From: JAEUJZ01 sp964460115
Lineage (GTDB): Bacteria; Myxococcota_A; Polyangia; Palsa-1104; JAEUJZ01
Reading direction: 5' to 3'
Assembly: GCA_964460115.1 (NCBI GenBank)
Contig: CAYWPR010000027.1
Location: 1-64,000, forward strand
DNA length: 64,000 nucleotides
The notes below the pieces were generated by a model, which saw only the letters and a list, made by a program, of their open reading frames with translations, did no database searches and was not told where the DNA came from. Positions 54,139-62,834 of the stretch are shown here, piece after piece (within the stretch, counting starts at the first letter, position 1; each line of letters opens with the position of its first letter). The position numbers and the translations under genes were made by a program.

Positions 54139-55164
54139 TTAATGCCCCATGACCCATTCGCGTACGTCTTTGACCATGAGTACGAGCAGCAGCCCCAAAA
54201 GCGCGACCATGCCGACAAAATGGACGATTTGCTCGACCCGCTGATTGACCGCCCGCCGCGTGACGAGTTCCCAGCCTAAAAAGATCAGCCGACCGCCATC
54301 CAGCGCCGGCAGCGGCAGCAGGTTAAACAGTCCAAGCAGGGTGCTGATGATGGCGATGAATTGCAAACCGCTGACTAGACCGCTTTCCATTTGCGATTTC
54401 ATCATGCGGGCGATGCCGACCGGGCTTTGAAAGTCGGACAAGTGACGCACGCGAAACAGCCCGCGCAGAGTCTGTACCGACAGTCTAAATGGCGCCAGCA
54501 GGCTTTTGCTGAAAGCCACCACCGGCGAATAGCGCATAAGGGTTTTGGTCTGCTCCATCTTGATGCCGATGCGCCATGCGCCATCGGGATCGAGCGCTGG
54601 CGAAACGGTCAGCGTCTGAACCTGCCCGGCGCGAAGCACCTCAAGCTGCAGGGCTTGGGCCTTGGCGCCATCGACGATGGAAAGCACTTCGTGATAGTCC
54701 GAGATGAGGTATCCGTCGATGCGATACAGTTGATCGCCGTCCAAAACTCCTGCCTTGGCAGCCGGATGGTCGGGAATAACTTTGTTCGCAACGACCCCAT
54801 GCACGCCAATCACCGAATGCAAAGCAAAGATCAAAAGCACCGCAAACACGTAGTTGACCAAGGGCCCGGCGGCAATGGTGGCAAAACGCTGCCAGGCGGG
54901 CCGATTGGGGTAGGCGCGCGGATCTTGCGGATCGATGTTTTCGTCTTCGGGATTTAGTCCGGCGATTTGAACATAGCCGCCAAGCGGGATAACGCCCACT
55001 TGGTACATCGTTTCGCCTCGGCGCCGTTGCAAAATCGCCGGGCCAAAGCCTATCGAAAAGCGGTCCACCCGCATTTTGCACAGTCTGGCGACGATGTAAT
55101 GTCCCCATTCGTGAACGATGATGAGGATGCCAAGTGCCAGTACTGCAAGGAATCCATGTAGCAT
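54139..55164 (-). CDS. rseP: Site-2 zinc metalloprotease (RseP-like)
   Basis: Intramembrane protease of 341 aa with His18-Glu19-x-x-His22 in the first membrane helix, the third ligand motif NLLPLPALDGGRL near the C-terminal helices, and one PDZ domain (about 110-190, GVVANKVIPDHPAAKAGVLDGDQL). E. coli RseP has two PDZ domains and ~450 residues, so this is the shorter single-PDZ form common outside gammaproteobacteria. It cleaves anti-sigma factors or signal-peptide remnants (family knowledge). Confidence 0.93.
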   Translation of the reverse strand: MLHGFLAVLALGILIIVHEWGHYIVARLCKMRVDRFSIGFGPAILQRRRGETMYQVGVIPLGGYVQIAGLNPEDENIDPQDPRAYPNRPAWQRFATIAAGPLVNYVFAVLLIFALHSVIGVHGVVANKVIPDHPAAKAGVLDGDQLYRIDGYLISDYHEVLSIVDGAKAQALQLEVLRAGQVQTLTVSPALDPDGAWRIGIKMEQTKTLMRYSPVVAFSKSLLAPFRLSVQTLRGLFRVRHLSDFQSPVGIARMMKSQMESGLVSGLQFIAIISTLLGLFNLLPLPALDGGRLIFLGWELVTRRAVNQRVEQIVHFVGMVALLGLLLVLMVKDVREWVMGH

Positions 55165-55272
55165 GATGCAAGACTACCTTAGGGACTTCCACTTCGCCAA
55201 GTCCTCGCCGAGCGCCGCCAAGAAATGCTATAGGGAGCGCATGGCAGAAAACGGCCCGGGCAGGCGAATCAA

Positions 55273-56367
55273 ATGACCAAGCTACGTCGACCCTGGCTGC
55301 ACATTGATTGGCCCTTGCTGCTGACGCTGTTGCCGCTTTTGGCAATGAGCCTTTTGAACCTATATTCGGCGACTCGGGTGGCGCCGCGCGGACTTTTTGG
55401 GCAGCAGCTTTGGTTTTACGGCATCGGCACGCTGCTGCTTTTGTTTGCGGCGGTTTTTGATTACCGGCGCTGGCTGCGGCTTTCTTGGCCCATCTATTTG
55501 GCGACAAATGGGCTGCTTTTGGCGGTGCTAGTGGTCGGACGCCGCGTCAATGGCTCGAAACGCTGGTTGGGGCTGGCGATGCTGGGCGGGCAGCCCTCAG
55601 AGCTTATGAAGCTGGCGCTGATTCTTATTTATGCACGGCTATTTGCCATGGATCCGCTGGATTTGCAGACGCGGCCCTGGCGCTATGCAGTGCTGTGGCA
55701 CGTGCTTTTGGTCGCGCCGGTGCTGCTGATTTTGAAAGAGCCCGACTTGGGGACGGCGCTGCTTTGCGTCTTTGTAGCCGCATCCATGCTGGTTCTGGTT
55801 CCGCTGTGCGGACGCATCAAAGCGCAGGTGCTGGGGCTGGACCTGGCCGCCGCGGTGGCGGTGTTTTTGTTTGGCCTGAAGGCCTATCAAAAGAAGCGCT
55901 TTTTGTCATTTTTGCATCCGGAAAGCGATCCGACGGGCACCGGCTGGCATGCGCGCCAAGCGATTTGTGCCATCGGCAGCGGCCGGCTGTTTGGCAAAGG
56001 CTATCTGCGTGGTACGCAGAACCAGCTACAGTTTTTGCCCGAGCACTGGACCGATTTTCCCTTTGCGGTATGGGCCGAGGAATGGGGCCTGGCCGGTTGC
56101 TTGCTTCTGCTTGGCTGCTATCTGCTGCTGATTCTTTGGGCGCTTGGTCTGGCCCGCGACGCGCGGGACCGCTTCGGCCGTTATTTGGCCATTGGCATCG
56201 CCAGTCTGCTTTTTTGGCATGTAGCCATCAATGTCGCGATGGTCATCGGCATGGCGCCGGTCGTCGGGGTCACTTTGCCGTTTTTGTCGTACGGCGGCTC
56301 CAGCCTGCTCGTTACGTTATTTGCAGTGGGTCTGCTGATCAGCATCTCCGTACGCCGATTTCACTGA
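55273..56367 (+). CDS. rodA: SEDS-family peptidoglycan polymerase
   Basis: Polytopic inner-membrane protein of 364 aa with the RodA/FtsW hallmarks: VNGSKRWLGL, QPSELMKLALI, KEPDLGTALL, the extracytoplasmic QLQFLPEHWTDFPFAVWAEEWG loop and the signature VGVTLPFLSYGGSSLL. The DFPFAVWAEEWG variant and length favour RodA over FtsW. No penicillin-binding protein partner lies next to it. An overlapping long frame at 55485-56414 is a shadow. Confidence 0.92.
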   Translation: MTKLRRPWLHIDWPLLLTLLPLLAMSLLNLYSATRVAPRGLFGQQLWFYGIGTLLLLFAAVFDYRRWLRLSWPIYLATNGLLLAVLVVGRRVNGSKRWLGLAMLGGQPSELMKLALILIYARLFAMDPLDLQTRPWRYAVLWHVLLVAPVLLILKEPDLGTALLCVFVAASMLVLVPLCGRIKAQVLGLDLAAAVAVFLFGLKAYQKKRFLSFLHPESDPTGTGWHARQAICAIGSGRLFGKGYLRGTQNQLQFLPEHWTDFPFAVWAEEWGLAGCLLLLGCYLLLILWALGLARDARDRFGRYLAIGIASLLFWHVAINVAMVIGMAPVVGVTLPFLSYGGSSLLVTLFAVGLLISISVRRFH

Positions 56368-56376
56368 GCGAATTGC

Positions 56377-57432
56377 TTATCGCAGATTTCGTTGACCGGG
56401 GTCGGGGCGCTTGATGAGCATGCGCCAGCTTTGATGTTTCAGAATGCGATGTATCTCTTTGAGCTCGTCGAAAAGCTGAATGTCGCTATTAAAACCACCG
56501 AGGGTGCCGCGACCGTTTTGAAAGCCATGCAGCAGCCAATCGAGGTCGCGCTCGGCTTGATTTTCCAGCGCGATGCTTTTTCGCAACCCGGCGATGGTTC
56601 GCAAAAGCTCGGGCTGCCGCGGTCCCAGAGCCCCGGCGATGGCATTGGCGCGATTTTGCAAAAGCGCAAAAGCCTGGGCCAGGCGATCTAGCTCTTGCAC
56701 GAGCGGACCTACGGATTTGGACAAAAGGCGCAAGCTGGCGGTGTTTTGGTCAAGGTCGATGTCTCGCAGTTTTTTGGCAAGCTGCGCGGCTGTCTGACGC
56801 ACTGCCGCGGCATTGAGTCCGGCACGCAAGAGCTCGTCGGCTGGCAGGCTTTGCGCAATGCGCGTCGAAAGCGCGCCCGTCGACCGCCGAAACTCCGTCC
56901 ATTCGAGGCGCAGGTCGCGCGTCTGCGCCAAGAGCGACTCCATGCTTAGATACAGTTTCAGCAGAAGCTGATCGATGTCCGCCGGGTCGCTGCCGCGCAA
57001 TCGATCGCCATCTTCCACCGGATGCTCCGGCGCAACGCCCCCGGCGGGCGGACCGACTTCCAAGAGCGCTTCGGTCAGCACCGTCGGATTCACCGTAATG
57101 ATGGTCGAGTTGCGATATACGCGGTCGCGAAATTGCTTCTGCAGACGCACTTCGATGTCTACGGCTGGTGCTGCATCGGTTCCACTGCGCAGCGGCTGGC
57201 CGCGAATCGCCACCACTTCGCCAATCGGCTGGCCCGCCACTCGCAGCGGAGCTCCGGTATTCAGCGCTCCGGGGCGGCTGGCCAGCACATGCACGCTGAT
57301 GCTATCTCCAAGTGGCCGCTCGGCCGCGAGCAGCGCGAAAACAGTGGCAAATAGCAGGACGGCGCCGGTAGCAGCCCCGACGCCAAGCTGTAGGCGTTCG
57401 CCGCTATCGTCAAAGGGCGGGCCCAGGGACAT
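56377..57432 (-). CDS. MCE-domain (MlaD-like) protein, second of pair
   Basis: One N-terminal membrane anchor (about 15-35) is followed by an MCE domain (about 43-130, LASRPGALNTGAPLRVAGQPIGEV..) and a long helical/coiled region in this 351-aa protein. It would form part of a periplasmic lipid-transfer hexamer. Its ATG abuts the TAG of the upstream MCE gene (TAG-ATG), so they are coupled. Confidence 0.87.
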   Translation of the reverse strand: MSLGPPFDDSGERLQLGVGAATGAVLLFATVFALLAAERPLGDSISVHVLASRPGALNTGAPLRVAGQPIGEVVAIRGQPLRSGTDAAPAVDIEVRLQKQFRDRVYRNSTIITVNPTVLTEALLEVGPPAGGVAPEHPVEDGDRLRGSDPADIDQLLLKLYLSMESLLAQTRDLRLEWTEFRRSTGALSTRIAQSLPADELLRAGLNAAAVRQTAAQLAKKLRDIDLDQNTASLRLLSKSVGPLVQELDRLAQAFALLQNRANAIAGALGPRQPELLRTIAGLRKSIALENQAERDLDWLLHGFQNGRGTLGGFNSDIQLFDELKEIHRILKHQSWRMLIKRPDPGQRNLR

Positions 57433-58443
57433 CTATTCTTTCCAGAAGAACTTCCAGGGGTTTCGCTTTAGGTCGCGGGTCAGCTCTTTCAGGTCGTCGT
57501 AGACTTGCGGATCGACCAAAAGGGCGCCCACCGTCCCTTTGCCTTTGCGCATGTCTTGCGTCAGCGCCGCGGCATCGCCGGCCAGCACTTGCGCTTTGGC
57601 ACTGAGTGCCAAAAGCTCGTCGATGGCTCGAATGAGCTTCTTTTTCTCATCGGGGCCTAAAAGAGCCGCCATTTCGGAAACTCCGTCGAGCGCTCGGCGG
57701 GTTTTTTGCAAAAGCGGTCCGATGTCGGTATGCAGGCTGGTGGTAATCGCCTCGACATGGGCCAGGGTTTTGTGCAGCTCCTGCGGATCTCCGATGCCTT
57801 TGTCCAGCTTGGAAAGCACGTCGGTGGCTTGGTTGCTAAGGCGATCAAAATCGGCAAGGAGTTTGCGCACCCCTTCGTGATTTTCGCCGAGCAATTGATC
57901 CAGGGTGCGGGCCACTCGCGCGCCGGAGCGCAAAAGGTCGCGCAGAACTTCTTTGTCCTCGCGCAAAAGGGTGGTCACCGCATCCAAAAATTCGTAAAGG
58001 CGGGCGATAATCAGGTCGGTGCGCGGCGGATCCACGCCGCGAACGATGCTGCCGGGGCGCAGCTCCGGCCGATCGTAAGAGCCCGGAGCTATCTCTAGAT
58101 ACTGTTCGCCAAGGACGCCCTGCGTGTTGACGAAAAATTCGGCGTCCTCATGAATCGCGGCCTGAGCTCGGGCCTCGATGCGAACGACCAGCCGCACTTG
58201 GACGCGGCGGTTGACCTGGGTGTCGAACTGGCCGCCGAGAAAGCGCACATCCTCGACTTTGCCGATTTTGATACCCGAGACTTTCACCGGGGCGCCGCTG
58301 TGGATGTTGCCCGAGAAGTCGTAGTCCACGTAAACGCGAAAGCCGGGTTGCAGCGACAGCCCGCCAAGCAGGGCGACAAATCCGATTAACAACCCCAGCG
58401 AGACAGCAACCAGCGCTCCGACCTTTAGCTCCAGGGTTCTCAT
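57433..58443 (-). CDS. MCE-domain (MlaD-like) protein, first of pair
   Basis: N-terminal membrane helix (about 8-30), then MCE domain (VYVDYDFSGNIHSGAPVKVSG..VEDVRFL, YLEIAPG) and a long C-terminal alpha-helical region with heptad-like leucines. Length is 336 aa. It probably forms a substrate-binding ring of an Mla-type lipid ABC transporter. The permease (MlaE) and ATPase (MlaF) are not next to it in the window. Confidence 0.9.
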   Translation of the reverse strand: MRTLELKVGALVAVSLGLLIGFVALLGGLSLQPGFRVYVDYDFSGNIHSGAPVKVSGIKIGKVEDVRFLGGQFDTQVNRRVQVRLVVRIEARAQAAIHEDAEFFVNTQGVLGEQYLEIAPGSYDRPELRPGSIVRGVDPPRTDLIIARLYEFLDAVTTLLREDKEVLRDLLRSGARVARTLDQLLGENHEGVRKLLADFDRLSNQATDVLSKLDKGIGDPQELHKTLAHVEAITTSLHTDIGPLLQKTRRALDGVSEMAALLGPDEKKKLIRAIDELLALSAKAQVLAGDAAALTQDMRKGKGTVGALLVDPQVYDDLKELTRDLKRNPWKFFWKE

Positions 58444-58467
58444 AGCGCCGAAACTCTATCACAAGCT

Positions 58468-59493
58468 ATGCTGCGAACTATGGTTTGTAGCGCGGCGGAT
58501 TTCTCATTTTTGCGGCGCGTTTTTCGCGCCAGCGGGCAGTTTCTGATGGCGCTTGGCGTCTGTTTTTGCGCTTGTGGAGAAACGGCAACACCGGTGGATC
58601 CGTTCGGACCGGCGGCCGGAACCGCAGTGCTTGTGGAAGGTGCTCGCGAGCTTTTGCCAAATGCGCCGCGGCTGCGACTGACCATGGTCGATGTCGGGCA
58701 GGGCGACGGCATGGTCCTAGAGCTTCCCGGCGGTGCGGTAGTTGCTTTGGATGGCGGTCCGGACCGCACCGGCAATTACTCAAATTTTGTCGCCAGCCTG
58801 CAGCGCATGGACTATGTCATTTTGTCGCATTCGCACTCGGATCACTATACCGGGCTGCCTAGTGCCGTGGCCCTTTTGCCCAAGGACTGCGCGGCGCGGG
58901 TCTATGATCCCGGTTATGACCGAACCGACATCGGCGGGTATCAGTACTTTAAAAGCGTCGCCGGCTGCCGCTATAGCGCCATCGGCGCCGGCATGAGCCT
59001 GGGAATCGATGCCGATGTAGCCATTGCCGTCGTCGGAGCGGATAGTATTCCATATCCGTCCATCGATGGAACGGGAATCAACAATACGTCGCTAGTCACT
59101 TATGTGCGCTACGGAAATTTCACCGCGCTTTTTACTGGTGATGAGGAAACCGAAGGCGAACAGCGGGTCTTTGCCGCGTATAAGGACATGCTGCGCGCCA
59201 ATGTCCTGAAAATTGGTCACCACGGTAGTTGTAACGCCACCGGGACTAGTTATTTGCGCGCGGTGCATCCCGATGTGGCGCTGATTAGCGCGGCGTCGGC
59301 CAATGATTTCGGCCATCCGCACTGTCAGACGCTGGCCAAGCTGCGAGCGCAGGGAACTCATTGGTATCGCACCGATAAAAATGGTTCGATTACCGTCGAA
59401 ACCGATGGCCAGCACTATACGGTCAGCGTCGGCCGCGGCCTTCGAGACGATGCCGATTGCCCTCGCAACTGCGCCATTCCCAGCGATTTCTGA
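58468..59493 (+). CDS. ComEC/Rec2-like metallo-beta-lactamase-fold lipoprotein
   Basis: An N-terminal signal ends in several cysteines (GVCFCAC) in this 341-aa protein, so it is likely an exported lipoprotein. The MBL fold has MVDVGQGDGMVLELPGG, His121-x-His123-x-Asp125-His126 (HSHSDH), a second Asp (FTGDEE) and HHGS, the set found in the C-terminal nuclease domain of ComEC and in stand-alone relatives. A phosphodiesterase or nuclease role outside the cytoplasm is inferred. It is divergent from the MCE pair. Confidence 0.85.
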   Translation: MLRTMVCSAADFSFLRRVFRASGQFLMALGVCFCACGETATPVDPFGPAAGTAVLVEGARELLPNAPRLRLTMVDVGQGDGMVLELPGGAVVALDGGPDRTGNYSNFVASLQRMDYVILSHSHSDHYTGLPSAVALLPKDCAARVYDPGYDRTDIGGYQYFKSVAGCRYSAIGAGMSLGIDADVAIAVVGADSIPYPSIDGTGINNTSLVTYVRYGNFTALFTGDEETEGEQRVFAAYKDMLRANVLKIGHHGSCNATGTSYLRAVHPDVALISAASANDFGHPHCQTLAKLRAQGTHWYRTDKNGSITVETDGQHYTVSVGRGLRDDADCPRNCAIPSDF

Positions 59494-59574
59494 TTTCTTT
59501 TCGCGAGGTTCGGCTTGTATTTTGTATAACGAATAAAGAGAATTCTAATCAAAAGACTGCGCAGCGTCTTTGCC

Positions 59575-60594
59575 ATGCCGTCCGAGCTTATACATGCAGA
59601 TCTAGAGACTTCGTCCGCTGCTGCGGCGCCTTCCGCGTCGTCACTGGATGCAGTGCTGCCCGACGGCGAGATGGCGGATGAGCGGACCGAGCTGCGGGCG
59701 CGTGTGGCACGGCTCGAGCACGCGCTACAAGACATGCGCCAGCGTCACTTGGCGGACTTAAAGGCGCTGCGACAAAGCCAGCACCTTTTGAACGCGATTC
59801 TGGACAACACGACGGCGACGATCTTTGTCAAAGACACGAGCGGACGTTTCATTTTGGTGAACCGCCGCTTCGAGACATTGCACAGCCGACCGCGCAGTGA
59901 ACTTTTGGGCAAAACTTCTTTTGACCTTTTGCCAAGCGACATCGCGCAGAGAATCGCCGATGAGGACCGCGCAATCTTGGCGGGAGGCGAGCCCATCGAG
60001 TACGAGGATCTGATTCCCGACAGCCAGGGCGAAGTACGGGCTTTTTTGACCATCAAATTCTCGCTGACCGATGCCAGCGGCGCGATCACGGGGCTTTGCG
60101 GCATCGGTTCGGATATCACCGAGCGCAAACGCGCCGCCGAGGAACGCACTGCCCTGCAGCAGCAAATCATCGAGACGCAGCGCGCCGCCCTGCGCGAGCT
60201 GTCCTCGCCGCTGATTCCGCTGGCCGACGGTGTTCTGGTGGTGCCGCTAATTGGTAGCATCGATCCGGCGCGGGCTCAGCAAATTGTCGAATCGCTTCTA
60301 GATGGGGTGCGGCAGCAGCATGCGCAGACGGTTATTCTGGACATTACCGGCGTGCGCGTAGTCGATACCACAGTGACGCAGGGACTTGTCCGCGCGGCGC
60401 GGGCGGTCAAGCTCTTGGGGGCGGAATGCATCCTGACTGGAGTACGTGCCGATGTCGCTCAAACTTTGGTGCACATCGGCGCCGACCTTGGAGATGTGGT
60501 CACGCTGAGTACGCTGCAAGCGGGAATTGCCTATGCATTGCGCAAAAATCCTGGTTTGCCAGAACAGCGGGCCGCGCGCAGCCGCAGCCGTTAA
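59575..60594 (+). CDS. PAS-STAS regulator (RsbR-like)
   Basis: After an acidic N-terminus and a coiled coil (about 40-70), a PAS domain (about 70-195) contains LLNAILDNTTATIFVKDT and ends with DITERKRAAEE. A STAS domain (about 215-325, DGVLVVPLIGSIDPARAQQI..TVILDITGVRVVDTTVTQGLV) completes the 339-aa protein. The VVDTTV loop carries threonines equivalent to stressosome RsbR phosphorylation sites. No RsbS/RsbT partners are adjacent, so its output is unknown. Confidence 0.87.
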   Translation: MPSELIHADLETSSAAAAPSASSLDAVLPDGEMADERTELRARVARLEHALQDMRQRHLADLKALRQSQHLLNAILDNTTATIFVKDTSGRFILVNRRFETLHSRPRSELLGKTSFDLLPSDIAQRIADEDRAILAGGEPIEYEDLIPDSQGEVRAFLTIKFSLTDASGAITGLCGIGSDITERKRAAEERTALQQQIIETQRAALRELSSPLIPLADGVLVVPLIGSIDPARAQQIVESLLDGVRQQHAQTVILDITGVRVVDTTVTQGLVRAARAVKLLGAECILTGVRADVAQTLVHIGADLGDVVTLSTLQAGIAYALRKNPGLPEQRAARSRSR

Positions 60595-60606
60595 GCGGCG
60601 AGGCGG

Positions 60607-61119
60607 CTACATCCCCGACAGAAACTGCCAGCGGTTGTCTTCTTTGATAAGCTCCAAGCGCTTTTCGCTGTGTTTGCGCTCCCATCGCTCGCCCATGTCG
60701 GTCATTAGTTGAAAACTGATGTCGTAGCGAATGTCTACCGACGCGCGATTGCCATCGACATGCAGGTCGCGAAAACGCATCAGATAACGCAGCCAACGCA
60801 GTGCTGACAAGCGCTGCTCAAGCACGCGCTTAAGGCCCGGGTAGCCGTAGTCATCGGCGGCCGACGGAGTTCCAGCATCTTCGTAGTATTGCGGGCTGGC
60901 CATGACCAAAAGCTTGCTGGCGTCGCGCTGCTCTAGCGCTACGCGATACTCTTCCACTCGACTGAGTATTTCGCGATGCAGCGGCGTGTCTGGAATTTTG
61001 GTTCCGGGAATCGGGCGCAAAGTCGCACATCCCGAAGCCATGACCACAAGCAAGGCCAAAATGGCCATGATTTTACCGCTTGCCAACTGCGTCATCCTAT
61101 TTCGCATGGAACATCTCAT
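60607..61119 (-). CDS. Lipoprotein of unknown function
   Basis: Hydrophobic signal with lipobox MASGC (Cys near 31) opens this 170-aa protein. The mature domain of about 135 residues looks like an NTF2-like or SnoaL-like fold (ILSRVEEYRVALEQRDASKLLVMASPQYYEDAG..), a pattern used for small envelope binding proteins. ATGs near codons 5 and 9 are alternative starts. It is convergent with the PAS-STAS gene. Confidence 0.75.
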   Translation of the reverse strand: MRCSMRNRMTQLASGKIMAILALLVVMASGCATLRPIPGTKIPDTPLHREILSRVEEYRVALEQRDASKLLVMASPQYYEDAGTPSAADDYGYPGLKRVLEQRLSALRWLRYLMRFRDLHVDGNRASVDIRYDISFQLMTDMGERWERKHSEKRLELIKEDNRWQFLSGM

Positions 61120-61389
61120 GAATTGTCGGTTTCACGCGCCCCGATCCAGGCATAGGTACAAATGGGGCGGGCGCAGTTTTATCACATAAGCAAACTCGAT
61201 GCCGGCTAGAGTGGTACAGGCTGCCGACTGGACATCCGTCGGCTGGCGCTGCTGCCGCGCAATTTTGTGTGCCACTTTGGCACGCGCTTTGCCCGCGGCA
61301 TGCCCTGTTTGTCATTCATTTCGGCAAATCGACAGGCCGAGGACGGCAAACGCTACGGCATGATAATCTGGCACAGGAGAAGACTTCCA

Positions 61390-62694
61390 ATGCGCGTCGA
61401 TGGCTTGCGAATTCGCTGGCTTTTGCTGGCGGGGCTTTTGCTGGCTCCGCTTGCTTGCAGTCGTGACAATGACATTTTGCTGACGATTCGCAATCTACCG
61501 ATGCGCACGGCGTCTTTGTCTTTATCGTCTACGCTGAATGGCACCTCGGGGCTGCCCGCCATGGTGACGGCGCCGCTCGATCGGGTGGGTGTGCACATTC
61601 CCGCGGACAAAGCTGGACGCCTGGAGCTGATTTTGCTTGCGCTAGACTCGGACGGTTGCATTCAAGCCACCGGCAATCTGGGCACCGATTTGCCGACCGG
61701 CCGCACCGACCGAGAGCTGTCTTTGACGGCGCAAAGTCCACGGCGCTGCGGAGCGCTTTCGCCGTGCGCCGCCGATACGATTTGCAAGTTTCCACGCGTC
61801 GTAAATGTTGGGCTCAAAGGAATCTGGGCGAATTCGCCAAGCGATGTCTGGGCCGTGGGGGATGAATCGATCGCGCTGCATTACGATGGAATGACCTGGC
61901 AGAAATCCAGCATTCCCGATGACAACGGCGGAGTTCCCAAAACCGATTTGAAAGCGGTATGGGCCAGTGGCCCGTCTGATGTTTGGGCCGTTGGAACGCT
62001 CGGCCGCGCTTTTCACTACGATGGCCAGGGCTTTAGGCAAACGCCGACGAATGTGCAGGCTGTCAGCAACTTGAATGCCGTTTGGGGGCTTCATGAAAAC
62101 GATGTTTGGGCCGTCGGCGGCGATCCTACCAAAGTAAACACGCAAGATGTCGTGCACTGGACGGGACAAAGCTGGCAAAGCGTAAATACCGGGCTTTTGG
62201 GAAATCTCTTTGGAGTATGGGCGGGGGCGCCGAATCACGTCTATGCCTGCGGAACGGTGGCGCAGCCGAGCCAAAAAGGACAGCTTATCCACTTTAATGG
62301 ACAGAAATGGGAAGGAATCGACCCGCAAACTTCCAGTGAATTGCACGCCATCTGGGGAACTTTGGAAAATCGGATTTTTATGGTTGGGGTAAGCGGCGCA
62401 ATTGTCTACCGCGACGAGACGAGCCAAGTCATCGGACACGATTCGATGGGAACGACAACGGCATTTTTACGCGGCGTATTTGGAAATGAGAATGCCGTAT
62501 ATACGGTTGGAAGCAACGCTGGCAGCTTCAACTTGATTCGCGGTACAAAAAGCCCCAGCGGCGACACTTTCCTATTTAAAAGTGTGGATACGAATGCTTC
62601 AGAAAATCTGAATTCGGTATTCGTCGGCAAGAACGGCATCGGCTGGGTCAGCGGAGACAACGGATTTTTAGGGTACTTTGATACGAGACCTTAA
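61390..62694 (+). CDS. VWG-repeat (beta-propeller-like) lipoprotein
   Basis: Lipobox LLAPLAC (Cys near 21) follows the ATG at 61390, which has AGGAGA upstream. After a ~100-residue beta-rich domain and a Cys-containing linker (CGALSPCAADTIC), at least six repeats of the type LKAVWASGPSDVWAVGTLG..FHYDGQGF follow to the end (434 aa). Such WD-like surface proteins are numerous in myxobacteria (general knowledge). It is related to the decayed gene at 21641-22712. The function is unknown, perhaps adhesion. Confidence 0.85.
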   Translation: MRVDGLRIRWLLLAGLLLAPLACSRDNDILLTIRNLPMRTASLSLSSTLNGTSGLPAMVTAPLDRVGVHIPADKAGRLELILLALDSDGCIQATGNLGTDLPTGRTDRELSLTAQSPRRCGALSPCAADTICKFPRVVNVGLKGIWANSPSDVWAVGDESIALHYDGMTWQKSSIPDDNGGVPKTDLKAVWASGPSDVWAVGTLGRAFHYDGQGFRQTPTNVQAVSNLNAVWGLHENDVWAVGGDPTKVNTQDVVHWTGQSWQSVNTGLLGNLFGVWAGAPNHVYACGTVAQPSQKGQLIHFNGQKWEGIDPQTSSELHAIWGTLENRIFMVGVSGAIVYRDETSQVIGHDSMGTTTAFLRGVFGNENAVYTVGSNAGSFNLIRGTKSPSGDTFLFKSVDTNASENLNSVFVGKNGIGWVSGDNGFLGYFDTRP

Positions 62695-62834
62695 GCGGGC
62701 AATGGAGTGGGCTTGCACACCTTGCCGACTCGTTGAAACGGAGACAAAATTCGGAAGAGGCATTGCAGGTCATTGCGCCATCCTGAAGCAAAGTGTCTGA
62801 GTGACATGTGCCACCGCCGTGGAGTCATGAGTGC

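Noticed and set aside
54641..55507. 288-codon minus-strand frame over the site-2 protease start
   Set aside because: It conflicts with the HExxH-containing frame and with the divergent rodA start.
55485..56414. 309-codon plus-strand frame overlapping rodA
   Set aside because: The other frame carries the SEDS signatures and membrane helices; this one is Arg/Ala-rich without family features.
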